The translations under genes were made by a program, and so were the position numbers. A stretch of DNA of 64,000 nt from Ardenticatenaceae bacterium (GTDB taxonomy: Bacteria > Chloroflexota > Anaerolineae > Promineifilales > Promineifilaceae), in NCBI GenBank assembly GCA_020634435.1, contig JACKBS010000007.1:558001-622000 (forward strand), in the 5' to 3' direction. Position 1 is the stretch's first letter. The number at the start of each line of letters is the position of its first letter. Of the stretch, positions 34,401 through 43,452 are shown piece by piece. The notes beneath the pieces were generated by a model, which had not been told where the DNA came from, made no database searches, and saw only the letters and a program-made list of their open reading frames with translations.

Positions 34401-35941
34401 TTTCTTCAGCCGAACTCCTATATCGGCTAATAGCCAAAACTGGGCCAACTGAAGCAACGAATCCTTTAGGAGGTGAAACATTTCCCTCAGCAGCCGTCAT
34501 CTTTGATGCTATTACCGGGCAGTACCCAGCCATAGAGCATCACTTTGAACAGACTTTTGAGGTAGTAGCCTATCCCGGAGAACATATCCCGCAACTCCTA
34601 GAAAAGGGAGATATTCTTGTCCGACGGGGGGAAGGTAATTTGGCTCATCTGGCCATGCTACCTGACACAATGACATTGTGGGCAGATGAATTGAAAGCCG
34701 CCGGGCTATTTTCCGAAGCGACTGGACCAGGCTTATATGCTCATGTCATCGAAGCTGGACTATCGCCCCACGGAATGGATGATAGATTTAGCCGGAGATT
34801 GTCACGAGACGGCAATCGGCTCGATCAAGATAACCTTATTCTTCGCCTACGGCCGGAAGTAATAGGTTTCTCTACCGAGATGTTTGGGGAAGAACTCGAT
34901 GTTGCCCAAGCTGTTCGGCTCAATCAGGTTTGGTCAAATCGGCTAGGTTGGGCTGCTCAGGTCGATGCCATCGTGCAGATGCTGCATACCGAACCCTTTA
35001 CCCCCGGACCAGAAGAGTTTGCCCGATTGGTCTATGAATGGCAACAACGGAATGGTTTAACCGCCGATGGCATTATTGGCCCTCAAACTTGGCAACGGAT
35101 GCAACAATTAATTACAGTAGAACCCATTATGGTTCCGTCCACAGCACCTACCTCCCCAATGCCGACCGGAGTGCAGGCTATTCATGCTGCTACTGGCCCC
35201 GATCTTTTGACGACAACTCAAGTACAGCTGGCAGTACAACACAATAGACAGTTAGGGCAAACCTTAAGATGGTGGCCGCTATTTACCCCGATTAGTGTTT
35301 ACTATTTGAGATTTAGGCAGCAACCTTCGGAAGAAGAATTTGCACAGGCGGTTGCCCGCTGGCAGCAAGCCGTTGGTGGTAGATTAAGCGTTAGTGGAGT
35401 CATTGATCGAGCAACCTGGCGAGCCATGCGACCTCGCGGTGAGCCGAGCAGATTCTCAACATCAGGGCCACAAGGCACCTTGCAACGACCACGTAACTAC
35501 AGCCAAGTCGTAGAAATATTTGGCAATCCATCTGTACAGCATGAGGTATGGCGACGCCAAAGCATTGTTCGGATTTCAGCGCCACAGGGGTTGCAATTTC
35601 AGACGTTGGCCGGGGGTCCAAGAAATTATATTCTAGGTCATCGTAAGTTAAAGTCCCAATTTGAAACACTATTTCGGGCGATTGCAGAGGCAGGGTTGTG
35701 GAATAGTTTACAACCTGTTAGTGGGCCTTTTGCATACCGAAATGTTCGAGGGGGACGAGGGCTTTCAATGCATGCATTTGGGATAGCGCTTGATGTCCGA
35801 CCTAGTGAGTTTCCTAGAGGTCAAAACAGAAGCTATCCTCCCTTGCCCTTGGTCGAACTATTTCGGGACCATGGGTTCCACTGGGGTATTTTCTTTCCTA
35901 AACCTGACCCACATCATTTTCAATTTGCAACCGGCACTTAA
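31475..35941 (+). CDS. Giant multi-protease: subtilisin + caspase-like + PGBD + M15 peptidase
   Basis: A 1488-residue protein with no signal peptide. Residues ~100-575 form an S8 subtilisin with Asp113 (VGVADWGFDFAHPDF), His189 (SHGTHVAG) and Ser513 (SGTSMAAPH), with a beta insert between His and Ser. Residues ~660-880 look caspase-like: His788 (LYWGHASGG) and Cys843 (RFFGCNTDQF). A beta domain with KGDILVRRGEGNLAHLAML (~1075-1150) follows. Two peptidoglycan-binding repeats come next (FARLVYEWQQRNGLTADGII; FAQAVARWQQ). The end is an M15/VanY-type Zn peptidase (HAFGIALD and DPHHFQF). It follows the PASTA gene by 71 bp. Peptidoglycan or protein targets are inferred from the domains. Confidence 0.8.
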   Translation: MDPALQELMAEDANDEIKAILRLRSPGVVPSEVRVVAQFGEIVTCRLKRQSISEIWADDDISSLKAPRLLIPEPTLKTGEFDPVEAESHLWNDERRPAGLPETGRGVVVGVADWGFDFAHPDFLHPDGTTRLIALWDQRGWADPTDINRYGYGTIYTADKINQALKEDDPYQSLGYHPADGDPNDTGSHGTHVAGIIAGNGKGGGPLGVAPDAELVFVHLSTGDTGGLATLGDSVTLLEAMDFIIQTAGERPCVINASVGRHGAQHDGTTLVEQGLDALVLENSGRAIVQSTGNYFDRSIHAAGQLRPGDQRTLSWQINTADRTPNELEIWYSGRDVMDVDIQSPDGALIWKVPLGERATFKINGREVGRIYHRDFDPNNQDHHIDMFLDPGAPEGSWEVTLVARDIVDGRFHAWVERDASCLNCQSSFGLDDDDPFSTTGTICNGFRTIAVGAYNSHSVDQEIASFSSAGPTRDGRQKPDCVAPGVQILAPRSAPRSLINNRSMYVRKSGTSMAAPHVTGTIACMFEAASRHLTIQETRNALLSSTTPISNTLEDLTRIGSGYLNIEQAVEFARQIGETNGSVETQAVQEAVTIASSPSLGHADTVNKVINISPTEQPDGQQEMARKVSMSRDEGKHPSEEAFRDTSLLDENLIESRTRNFILISGGPGLYDDRDIEHDKSWANYVTPPLLLTDTEAKRMSFIEADEEVWWFVYKPAYVRRWEDDLKRKRSSVQQIKNKGFTSYVDMIEARARTRGWNLSWFDSATDFWRKLNTFNDPISRVLYWGHASGGLWLTLAHSVSSTPVAPDSSAIITTSDIAANAGLAKHFQPGSLSRIHRFFGCNTDQFAQIWAKTFNVWGEGYRGKVDFGDIHKTGGEPGLVGSASRKRFSMTGTEITIPESDAEIIEALEDNRYDVEDWVFNLNEATEVGHVHECLANEDVESNEVIYDSTGEQQSSYLVKAMSEAISDPLASYISSAELLYRLIAKTGPTEATNPLGGETFPSAAVIFDAITGQYPAIEHHFEQTFEVVAYPGEHIPQLLEKGDILVRRGEGNLAHLAMLPDTMTLWADELKAAGLFSEATGPGLYAHVIEAGLSPHGMDDRFSRRLSRDGNRLDQDNLILRLRPEVIGFSTEMFGEELDVAQAVRLNQVWSNRLGWAAQVDAIVQMLHTEPFTPGPEEFARLVYEWQQRNGLTADGIIGPQTWQRMQQLITVEPIMVPSTAPTSPMPTGVQAIHAATGPDLLTTTQVQLAVQHNRQLGQTLRWWPLFTPISVYYLRFRQQPSEEEFAQAVARWQQAVGGRLSVSGVIDRATWRAMRPRGEPSRFSTSGPQGTLQRPRNYSQVVEIFGNPSVQHEVWRRQSIVRISAPQGLQFQTLAGGPRNYILGHRKLKSQFETLFRAIAEAGLWNSLQPVSGPFAYRNVRGGRGLSMHAFGIALDVRPSEFPRGQNRSYPPLPLVELFRDHGFHWGIFFPKPDPHHFQFATGT

Positions 35942-36128
35942 GAAAATTTCAACTAAAGGTGCTAGTATTTCAACGTAGGTGAATTAACGAACGTACAAAT
36001 TGCTGAGAACCCATCAGTGCGTCAGAAATATTCCAGAGGCCGGTTTGCATTGTTGTAAAAGCATCCTAGCTAATTCCTTCTAGTTAGGGGGATTTCATGA
36101 GAATACATATGAATTTCGGGAGAATCTA

Positions 36129-37070
36129 ATGAAGAGGCCTGGCAAAGAAATTGATAGAAGTCGACTCGAAGATTACGTAAAAGCTAAATTTCCAGGGATA
36201 TTCAATACAGTAACTAAGCGTTTCAATGTTGCGGAAGTTCTTTCAGACTCTGGTGCATTTCAAAATCTCAAAATGGATCAAGTGAATATTGGGGAGGCAA
36301 TCATAGAGAATCTTGTCATTCAAGGAGTTGATGCCTCGGTTACATCAGGAGATGCATATCTTGAGAATGTTAGAATTGTTCTTGAGTTGGAAGTAACTCT
36401 GGAATGGTGGATTGATATTGGATTTTATGAGGACACAGGAAGTAAAAGACTCGACCCTCGACTCTTTACTCTGTCTATAGGTAATGTAGATATTGACTCT
36501 CTTGATGAAATTGAGGTGAATATGCCTTCAATTATGATCGAAGATGTCCAGGTAGATGTTCCTCTGATTAGTGATATGAGTCTTGGAACAGGCAATCTGT
36601 CTGGAATGAAGATTAATGAAATTAAAATTCCTAATGATGGTTTCCAAGTTAGCGGTGCTTTGTATCAAGACTTTAGGTTGGGAAGTATTCAGACGCCAGG
36701 TTTGTCTGCAGAAAAGATCAGATTAGACAAATTATCATTGGAGACAGAAGTTGTCGTTCCTAAAGGTAGTTTGTCCAACTTTGAGCTTCCAACTACACCA
36801 ATTAACAATATAAAAAGTGGTGAAATCATTATAAAAGATGAAGCAAACTCAAAGAAAATTATTGCAGCTTTTGGCGTATTTGGGGTAGTTATTGGGATTA
36901 AACCAATTGCGCAAGTCTTGATTGATAAATTGCTTATCCAAGACATAGAGCTATCAGCAAGAATCAGTGATGCAGAGATCGAAAAGTTACATTTGCCCTT
37001 AGTGTTGGAGGGGATAGAACTTGAACGAGTCTCGCTTGACGATCTAAGCATTCGCGACATAAATGGATAG
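36129..37070 (+). CDS. Unknown beta-repeat protein
   Basis: A 313-residue protein of short alternating strands: repeated patterns such as VNIGEAIIENLVIQGVDAS, VEVNMPSIMIEDVQVDVPLI and LGTGNLSGMKINEIKIPNDG, ending LERVSLDDLSIRDING. This suggests a beta-helix or a layered beta fold. A hydrophobic segment lies near residues 248-260 (IIAAFGVFGVVIGI). There is no signal peptide. GGGAGA precedes the ATG. It continues the plus-strand gene set after the multi-protease; function unknown. Confidence 0.6.
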   Translation: MKRPGKEIDRSRLEDYVKAKFPGIFNTVTKRFNVAEVLSDSGAFQNLKMDQVNIGEAIIENLVIQGVDASVTSGDAYLENVRIVLELEVTLEWWIDIGFYEDTGSKRLDPRLFTLSIGNVDIDSLDEIEVNMPSIMIEDVQVDVPLISDMSLGTGNLSGMKINEIKIPNDGFQVSGALYQDFRLGSIQTPGLSAEKIRLDKLSLETEVVVPKGSLSNFELPTTPINNIKSGEIIIKDEANSKKIIAAFGVFGVVIGIKPIAQVLIDKLLIQDIELSARISDAEIEKLHLPLVLEGIELERVSLDDLSIRDING

Positions 37071-37096
37071 GTGTTTGCCAAAGGTAGGATTCTGAA

Positions 37097-37402
37097 ATGC
37101 CAGAAAAGAAACGGTTCGAATTTGAGAAGAAATGGCGGGAAGGATTAGAAGAATCATCAATAATTGTAGAGGAGTTTGATGGTGTAAAGCATGAATTGTC
37201 TCTGGAAGCCATGCTTGATTACTATGTGCGGTTGATAGAGAAACAGGTAGGTTTGGGTCGTGTAACTAAAGTGGATTATGGGGATCTCGTTTCCCGCATT
37301 AATAGCTTGAAGGAGATTCTGGCCAAAATTAATGACAAGGATGTAATTACAAATGATGTAAGAAAAAGGGTGAAACACAGAATAGATTCGCTGAAGTCGT
37401 AA
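37097..37402 (+). CDS. Small helical unknown protein
   Basis: A 101-residue charged, mainly helical protein (EKKRFEFEKKWREGLEESSIIVEEFDG then LEAMLDYYVRLIEKQVGLGRVTKVDYGDLVSRINSL). No recognised domain. It follows the beta-repeat gene by 26 bp and is probably its partner. Confidence 0.5.
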   Translation: MPEKKRFEFEKKWREGLEESSIIVEEFDGVKHELSLEAMLDYYVRLIEKQVGLGRVTKVDYGDLVSRINSLKEILAKINDKDVITNDVRKRVKHRIDSLKS

Positions 37403-37774
37403 ACTTCAACTTCATGAGCTGATTCGGTATGATTGAGGTAATCAAAACTAAAATTATGTTGAATCAGCAAGCAAACTACATTGAATTTGACCTTCACTTA
37501 GTAAAAGTGATTCATCCATCATTTCCCAAAGAAGCACCCCGTAACCTGCAAAAATTCCATCCGAATTGAATTCGTTGAATGATCACTGACATTGAACAGT
37601 AATCGGCAACGAACTTTTCCAACTACACAGAAAATCTGCTAGTTGAGACCTATTATTCCTTCACAAATTTGAGTGTTTGCAACTATAAAATCGGTAGCCC
37701 CGTGCATCAATGCAAACCGAAAACAATCCCGATGCCAACCGGGATGATAAACAGATATTCAAATGTGGTAGTTA
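37403..37774. other. Intergenic region flanking a decayed IS
   Basis: About 370 bp without a supported gene. A hairpin ATCCCG/CGGGAT lies near 37725-37745 and may terminate one of the converging transcripts or mark the end of the adjacent IS relic, whose exact ends I could not define. Confidence 0.4.
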
Positions 37775-38887
37775 TCAGTGCATGTAAGAAGAAGAGCTTG
37801 GTGTAGCACGATAATAATCGTTGATGATACCGCCCAAAACTTGCCGTTTTTGAATTGGCCCTGAAGCAGCTAATGACTGGCGCGGCACTGGTATTTGCTG
37901 ATTAAGTCCCTGGTGTGGTCGGGCTCTCTCATAATAGCCTATGTATTCTGTCAAAACGCGCTGCAAGTGTGTTTCGTTGATAATCAGGATGTGATCCAAA
38001 CATTCTTCCCGTACTGTGCGTACCCATCGCTCAGCGTATGCGTTAGCATTAGGGGCACGAAGCGGTGTGGGAATGACATGTATCCCCTCAGATTCGAATA
38101 CCCGGTCAAACACACCACCTTACTTGCTGTCGCGATCGCGGAGCAAAAACCGAAAATCATTGTTGTCGCCAAATTTCCACATCAGTTGACGGGCTTGTTG
38201 GGCTACCCAGGCTGAATTAGTCTTGGAAGTGATGCCAGCCAGGTGGATGCGTCGTGTGCCCAACTCAATGAAGAAGAAAACGTAGAGAGTTTTCAACCAG
38301 ATGGTCTCAATTGTGAAGAAATCACAAGCCAGAATTTGCGCTTTGTAATGGTTCATCAGGTGACGCCAGCCAATAGAACCATTCCGCACCGGCACTGGCA
38401 CAATGCCATTCTTGTTCAATATATTGCGGATTGACGTCTGGGATACTGTGATGCCGAGCTTGAGCAACTCCCCTTCTATCTTGCCATATCCCCAACGCAC
38501 ATTTTCCTGTGCTAGCTGGACAACGATGTCTTCAATCTCCTGACTAATTCGAGGACGACCGCGTTGATGCGTGAGCTTTCTTGTCCACTTTTTCCTAACC
38601 AATTCGCGATGCCAGCGAAGCACCGTTTCTGGTTGAAAAATGCGAATAATGCCACGAAGTTGATTGGTGGTACGATTGGTCACACGTTTCAACATGTGAG
38701 TCAAAACGGCTAAAGTCAGCTTTTCAACATGAGTGGGCCTGATCGGTTTCTTGTGTTTACGCTCCAAAATATCCAGCTGATGCCGGAGGATAAGAATTTC
38801 CAGGTCTTTTTCCTGATCAGATAAACGGCCGATGCGAATCCATTCAAGAAGGGTGGAGATGATATGTGTGATGATAAACCAAATCAT
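37775..38887 (-). pseudogene. Integrase-core transposase broken by an in-frame stop
   Basis: A DDE (rve) transposase of the IS3/IS481-like supergroup. Visible features: an HTH-containing N-terminal region with FQPETVLRWHRELVRKKWT, then ILACDFFTIETIW (first Asp), FRFLLRDRDSK (second Asp), and NAYAERWVRTVREECLDH (Glu), ending RPHQGLNQ. A TAA at 38120-38122 interrupts the frame just after RDRDSK, where family members have Tyr or Phe. The two halves are otherwise in the same frame, so a single point mutation killed the gene. No inverted repeats were identified around it with confidence. Confidence 0.85.
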
Positions 38888-39008
38888 GTAGCTGGACCTT
38901 TCTCAAATTTCGACCATTTTAACAAAGGCTATCGGCTGAACAATCAGGTATAATCAGCCTGGTTTACTCAAAACAGCAGCAAACAGAGACAAGCGCAAAT
39001 AGGCTCCC

Positions 39009-39447
39009 ATGAAGATTTATCTTGATACTTGCAGCATTCACCGACTTCTGGATAGCAAAAATCAAGTTCGCATCCTCCTTGAGGCAGATGCTGTGTTAGG
39101 GATTATTGCGATGTGCGACTCTGGAGCAATCGAATTAGTTTCTTCTGAGGCTTTGTTATTTGAAGCCAGACGTAACCCAAATCCGGTTCGCAAGCAGCAC
39201 TTTTGCCGTTTTGGATAAAGCGAACACTGTGATTGAGATTAATGATATAATTGAGCAGCGAGCAAGGCTGTTTGTGGAAAGAGGTATCAAGCCTCTTGAT
39301 GCCTTGCACTTAGCCTCGGCCGAGACCGCAGAAGTAGATTATTTGTGCACATGCGATGATCGATTTCTAAAAAAGGCGCAGCAGCGCAGCGATTTAGCCA
39401 TTAAAGTAGTATCGCCTGTGACATTAATCGAGGAATTAAACCTGTGA
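39009..39447 (+). pseudogene. PIN-domain gene with frameshift
   Basis: Frame 1 starts MKIYLDTCSIHRLLDSKNQVR, with ELVSSEALLFEARRNPNPVRK, and stops at 39218. The +1 frame continues the same family with VLDKANTVIEINDIIEQRARLFVERGIKPLDALHLASAETAEVDYLCTCDDRF, ending at 39447. The PIN acidic residues are split between the frames, so a 1-base deletion or 2-base insertion near 39195-39210 broke it. A programmed shift is less likely. Confidence 0.75.
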
Positions 39448-39680
39448 TGTTAGAAACTAAACCCCTAAACCAAATTACACAAGAAGCCATCCAGGTTCTG
39501 TATCAGAAAATTGGTGTTGTGAACACTGTGCGCTTTCTCAACCAGTTTACTACTGGCTACGGCGATTATACGGCCGAAAGAGATGCTCTTTTTGCTGATA
39601 TGACACTGGATGACATCTTGACCGAAATTAAACTTGAGCGTAAACGGGATGATAGTGGGACGCAAAGCGCTGTTGACTAA
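39447..39680 (+). CDS. Small partner gene of the PIN pseudogene
   Basis: A 77-residue protein (MLETKPLNQITQEAIQVLYQ ... FLNQFTTGYGDYTAERDALF) whose ATG shares one base with the PIN stop codon. Overlap suggests a toxin-antitoxin-like or paired gene set. No recognised DNA-binding motif. Confidence 0.55.
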   Translation: MLETKPLNQITQEAIQVLYQKIGVVNTVRFLNQFTTGYGDYTAERDALFADMTLDDILTEIKLERKRDDSGTQSAVD

Positions 39681-39715
39681 TATCAAGGGAATAATGGAAG
39701 CCTGGCACAAGATGT

Positions 39716-39897
39716 TTTGGCCAGAAAATTAGCTTTATACACGTGAGTGACCGAATCCCGTCGGGCACGAGCCTGTAGTAAATATTTATAGGACAAAGAA
39801 CTCTCAAAAATACTTGAGGGTTCTTTTTGTTTTATAGGTTTCAGGGCCTTTTTATCATGCGGGAGCGAACCCAAAACTATAGGGCAAGAAAACGAAC
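39716..39897 (+). repeat. Structured ~180-bp intergenic repeat, copy 2
   Basis: Same element as 26114-26293: GTGAGTGACCGAATCCCGTCGGGCACG region, GAGCCTGTAG stem, terminator at 39797-39828, and a final part ending AGGGCAAGAAAACGAAC. It is convergent with the minus-strand protease gene that ends at 39980. Confidence 0.75.
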
Positions 39898-39979
39898 AGT
39901 TTTTTTGCCCTAGATGATCCAGTCTCTGTATCATAATATTTAATCCTTCCTGTTATTCTTCTCTTATGATTAGAGAATT

Positions 39980-42232
39980 TCAAGAGGTCTCTGATATGAC
40001 ACCAGAACCACCCAACTCCAAAAAGATTTTTTCAGCATCAAGTACTCCATACCCCATCCCAGGATGCCAGTTTCCATTGTAATTCTGAGTGAGCTGAGTT
40101 AATGCCGCTCTGATCTGTGCGGCATTAAACTGTTGCCAGTGTGGAATTTTTGATCTTTGCTTGAACCAATGAGAAAATAATAAAGCAATCGCACCGGCTA
40201 CATGTGGTGCAGCCATACTGGTTCCATCCATATTCACCGTTTTGTGAATTGTATTGCTACATGCTGCGTTTATGGCAATCCCTGGCGCAGCAAGATCAGG
40301 TTTTTCTCTATTATCACGGGTAGGTCCGTAAGAAGAATAGTCGGATAAACTGTACGGTGTGGAAGAACTTACAGCCCCAACTGTAATGACGTAGTTAGCG
40401 GTACCGGGAATACTTAATGTCATGTCTTCACTAACATGATTGCTGAAAGCGGTTGGGCGACCATTTCTTCTCTCTAACCATGCGTGTATTTCCGAATGAG
40501 ATCTAACCAATTGGCTTTCTATCTCTAATGACCACGTACCTACAGCAACCGAGTATCCATTACCAGGTGAGATGGATATTAAGAGTCGACTATCGCCATT
40601 ATCTTGATGATAACGAGTATAATCTAATTGGTAAAGATTTCCTGCTGGAAAGAATCCTGTCTCTTTTTGATTAGATACTCCAATCCAATTTGTTGCATTC
40701 CCAGCAGGATCGTGCAGGCGAAATCTAAATTGATCAGCTGCGCTAAACCATAATTCAATGACATCAGTCGCAGTATGGTGGTTCCGCGATTCCCACTTCA
40801 GAATCTCAGAACTATGACTTATTATCCTGAGTTTGGCATGCCCCCTTTGGTTACGTTCATTTCCAGCAGATTTTATAATTACAATACCTGGTTCCTTTCC
40901 GTTATCGGTGATCAGATCGAATCCCTTCTCTAAATCCGAAGTTCCATCATGTGCACCTGCGTTCATACCTTGGCTAACATTAATTACCACAGGAAATCCT
41001 TGGTCTTGTGCAAAGTTCTTGATGTACTTAAGTGCCATATGATGACTAATAGAGTAACCAATACTTGGATGATCTCTTCTAGGGGCAACTTCCATTGATG
41101 GTATTACTACAACAATTTTTGCTTCAGGTGCCATCCCTCCAGCGAAATCTTTTGTTGAAGTACCAGCAACAATACTAGTTACATGAGTCCCGTGATCTTC
41201 CAGGCCTACTTTTAGGTTTTTAGGCACAATTCCACTTTCAATAAAGGAATTAATTTGCTCATGGGTGTATCCTGTGCCAAAGCTTTGCCCGACAGGTGGT
41301 GGCCCAATAGGGTTCGTCTGATCCCAAATTGCTAGTATTCGTGTTTTCTTCCCAGTTTCGTCTTTAAAGGTATCATGAAGTATATCAATGCCAGAATCAA
41401 TGATTCCAATCAGCACGCTGTCCCCTTTTTCTCCTCGATGATTTTGAATTATATTTGCTTTGACTGCTGGAATAGATAAATGGCAATCGTATTCGCTACT
41501 TGGGCGGCTTGCCTCGACATTCAACACCTTTGGGTCTCTCTCCAATGCTGTAACGGATTGGAGACTACCAAGGCATGAATAAATATTCTCAATCTGACCC
41601 AAAACTTTTAGACCTGGTATTTTGTCATATTGCCAAGATTTATCGCTAGTTCTTACTAGCATGGGAAGCAAAACTTCCTCCTTCGTTTTGTCTCCTTCCG
41701 TCATTTCACTACTCAATTTCTCATCGGTTGCTCGAAAAGTTTGAAGCAAATATGGATCGATGTGGTGCCCGGATCGACGCTGAACGATATTTTCCAAAGC
41801 AATGCTGTTCATTTTGTGGTAGGATTCCTTCAAGGCTTTCAAAAAGTTCCCCCGTTGCTCTGCCCACTGTCCTTTGCTGAAAATATGTTCTTTGGGAATC
41901 TTCTTCCGCACAAGCGTTGCTTCCATTCCCTCGCTAAGACGTCCACTTAGGACAAACACAGATGTGCTAGCATTTCGCTTCATGAAGTCGTCTAGTTGTT
42001 CCAACAGCCAATAGTAGCCCTCATAGTTGGCTTCCTCATCATCCAGTCTAAGATCCATGATGATTACTACAGGGCCTTTGATGTAATCTAGCCTGCTTTG
42101 AATCTCAGAAATTGAGGAAGCAGCAATAAAGCTTCGGAAGCTTAGCCCGCCTATTTTCAAAATGTAGTTTTGGACTTCATCTCTCCAATCATCATCATCC
42201 TCGACGTAAAAAACGGTGGCCTGCTCTTGCAT
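39980..42232 (-). CDS. Response-regulator receiver fused to subtilisin protease
   Basis: A 750-residue protein joining a receiver to a peptidase. Residues 1-140 form a receiver with acidic pocket Glu11/Asp12/Asp13 (VEDDDDW), phospho-acceptor Asp60 (VVIIMDLRLDD) and FSKGQWAEQRG. Residues ~270-740 form an S8 subtilisin with the Asp of IGIIDSGIDILHD, His of EDHGTHVTS and Ser of DGTSMAAPHVAG, plus a CUB/PPC-like insert (WSLEIESQLVRS ... HAWLERR) shared with the 1488-residue protease at 31475. No signal peptide: it probably acts in the cytoplasm, switched by phosphorylation. A large histidine kinase gene lies upstream on the same strand, with an IS inserted between them. Confidence 0.85.
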   Translation of the reverse strand: MQEQATVFYVEDDDDWRDEVQNYILKIGGLSFRSFIAASSISEIQSRLDYIKGPVVIIMDLRLDDEEANYEGYYWLLEQLDDFMKRNASTSVFVLSGRLSEGMEATLVRKKIPKEHIFSKGQWAEQRGNFLKALKESYHKMNSIALENIVQRRSGHHIDPYLLQTFRATDEKLSSEMTEGDKTKEEVLLPMLVRTSDKSWQYDKIPGLKVLGQIENIYSCLGSLQSVTALERDPKVLNVEASRPSSEYDCHLSIPAVKANIIQNHRGEKGDSVLIGIIDSGIDILHDTFKDETGKKTRILAIWDQTNPIGPPPVGQSFGTGYTHEQINSFIESGIVPKNLKVGLEDHGTHVTSIVAGTSTKDFAGGMAPEAKIVVVIPSMEVAPRRDHPSIGYSISHHMALKYIKNFAQDQGFPVVINVSQGMNAGAHDGTSDLEKGFDLITDNGKEPGIVIIKSAGNERNQRGHAKLRIISHSSEILKWESRNHHTATDVIELWFSAADQFRFRLHDPAGNATNWIGVSNQKETGFFPAGNLYQLDYTRYHQDNGDSRLLISISPGNGYSVAVGTWSLEIESQLVRSHSEIHAWLERRNGRPTAFSNHVSEDMTLSIPGTANYVITVGAVSSSTPYSLSDYSSYGPTRDNREKPDLAAPGIAINAACSNTIHKTVNMDGTSMAAPHVAGAIALLFSHWFKQRSKIPHWQQFNAAQIRAALTQLTQNYNGNWHPGMGYGVLDAEKIFLELGGSGVISETS

Positions 42233-42323
42233 AAAAACATCTCCCCTCTTTGTAGTATGATGAACCCCAAAAACTAGACCACAGGCTAAGGTCCAATAAA
42301 CTATAGCTTGTGGAGGTTTTCGA

Positions 42324-42614
42324 GTGACAAAAAAACGGAAAAACTATAGCCAGCAATTCAAGTTCAAAGTGGCGCTGGAAGCCGTCAAAGAACTCAAGAC
42401 GATCAACGAAATCGCCAGCGCTCACGATGTTCATCCCACTCAGATAAAGAGCTGGAAAAAACAACTGTTGGCCGAAGGACCGACCGTCTTTGGCCAGAAG
42501 GTGGCCCAGCAACTGCGTGAGCAAGAAGCTCGCGAAACCGAACTGTATGAACAAATCGGCCGCCTCAAGATGGAATTGGAGTGGCTGAAAAAAAAAGCTG
42601 CCCAATTCGATTGA
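42324..42614 (+). CDS. IS3-family OrfA
   Basis: A 96-residue HTH protein (MTKKRKNYSQQFKFKVALEA, then NEIASAHDVHPTQIKSWKKQLL) with a leucine-zipper-like C-terminus (ELYEQIGRLKMELEWLKKK). A run of nine A at 42588-42596 near its end is a typical slippery site for the -1 frameshift that makes the OrfAB transposase. The start is GTG at 42324 after GGAGG. Confidence 0.9.
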   Translation: MTKKRKNYSQQFKFKVALEAVKELKTINEIASAHDVHPTQIKSWKKQLLAEGPTVFGQKVAQQLREQEARETELYEQIGRLKMELEWLKKKAAQFD

Positions 42615-42624
42615 GGCTAAACGC

Positions 42625-43452
42625 ATGATGATTGAAACAGGCCATCCGACCCTCAGTATCCGCCGTCAGTGTGAGCTGGTTGGTCTTAATCGGGCCGCCT
42701 ACTACTGGCAGCCAGCCAGCGAATCACCGCTGAACCTGGAACTGATGCAGCTGATCGACCAGGAGTACACGTGCGCGCCTTTCTATGGCTATCGCAAGAT
42801 GACGGTCCGCCTGAACAAGCAACATGGTTTCGCGGTCAATCACAAGCGAATTGCACGGTTAATGGGAAAAATGGGACTGCAAGCCATCTATCCCCGTCCC
42901 CGCACCTCCATTCCAGACCGGCAACATAAAAAGTATCCTTATCTGCTGCGCGGCCTGGACATCAAACGGTCGAATCAAGTGTGGGCGGCTGACATCACCT
43001 ATGTACCCATGCCGCATGGCTTCATGTACCTGGTGGCCATCCTGGATTGGTTCAGTCGCTTCGTTGTGGCCTGGCAGCTCTCCAACACATTGGATGGCGC
43101 TTTCTGTGTGGAGGCTCTCCGTCAGGCGTTGCGGCATGGTCAGCCGGAAATCTTCAACACAGACCAAGGTGTGCAATTCACGGCTCAGGCATTTACCCAG
43201 GAACTAGAAGCAGCATCCATTCGCATTAGCATGGACGGCCGTGGTCGCGTCTTTGACAACATCTTCGTGGAGCGTCTCTGGCGCACCGTCAAGTACGAAG
43301 ACATTTACATCAAGGAGTATACCACCGTACCTGAGTTGTTTACTGGCTTGGGTGACTACTTCGACCTGTATAACTACGAACGGCCGCACCAAAGCTTGGG
43401 CTACTGCACACCGGCTGATGTTCATTTTGCTGTTAATGTACCCATTCTGTGA
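42625..43452 (+). CDS. IS3-family OrfB transposase
   Basis: A 275-residue DDE integrase-core transposase. Catalytic residues are visible in WAADITYVPM (Asp), FNTDQGVQFT (Asp) and NIFVERLWRTVKYE (Glu), and it ends YERPHQSLGYCTPADV. The -1 frame is open back through the A run at 42588, so a fused OrfAB is likely the active enzyme. All three catalytic residues and the full length are intact. Confidence 0.93.
   Translation: MMIETGHPTLSIRRQCELVGLNRAAYYWQPASESPLNLELMQLIDQEYTCAPFYGYRKMTVRLNKQHGFAVNHKRIARLMGKMGLQAIYPRPRTSIPDRQHKKYPYLLRGLDIKRSNQVWAADITYVPMPHGFMYLVAILDWFSRFVVAWQLSNTLDGAFCVEALRQALRHGQPEIFNTDQGVQFTAQAFTQELEAASIRISMDGRGRVFDNIFVERLWRTVKYEDIYIKEYTTVPELFTGLGDYFDLYNYERPHQSLGYCTPADVHFAVNVPIL

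Noticed and set aside
39009..39447. Programmed frameshift in the PIN gene
   Set aside because: No slippery heptamer at the junction near 39200; a simple indel is the simpler explanation.
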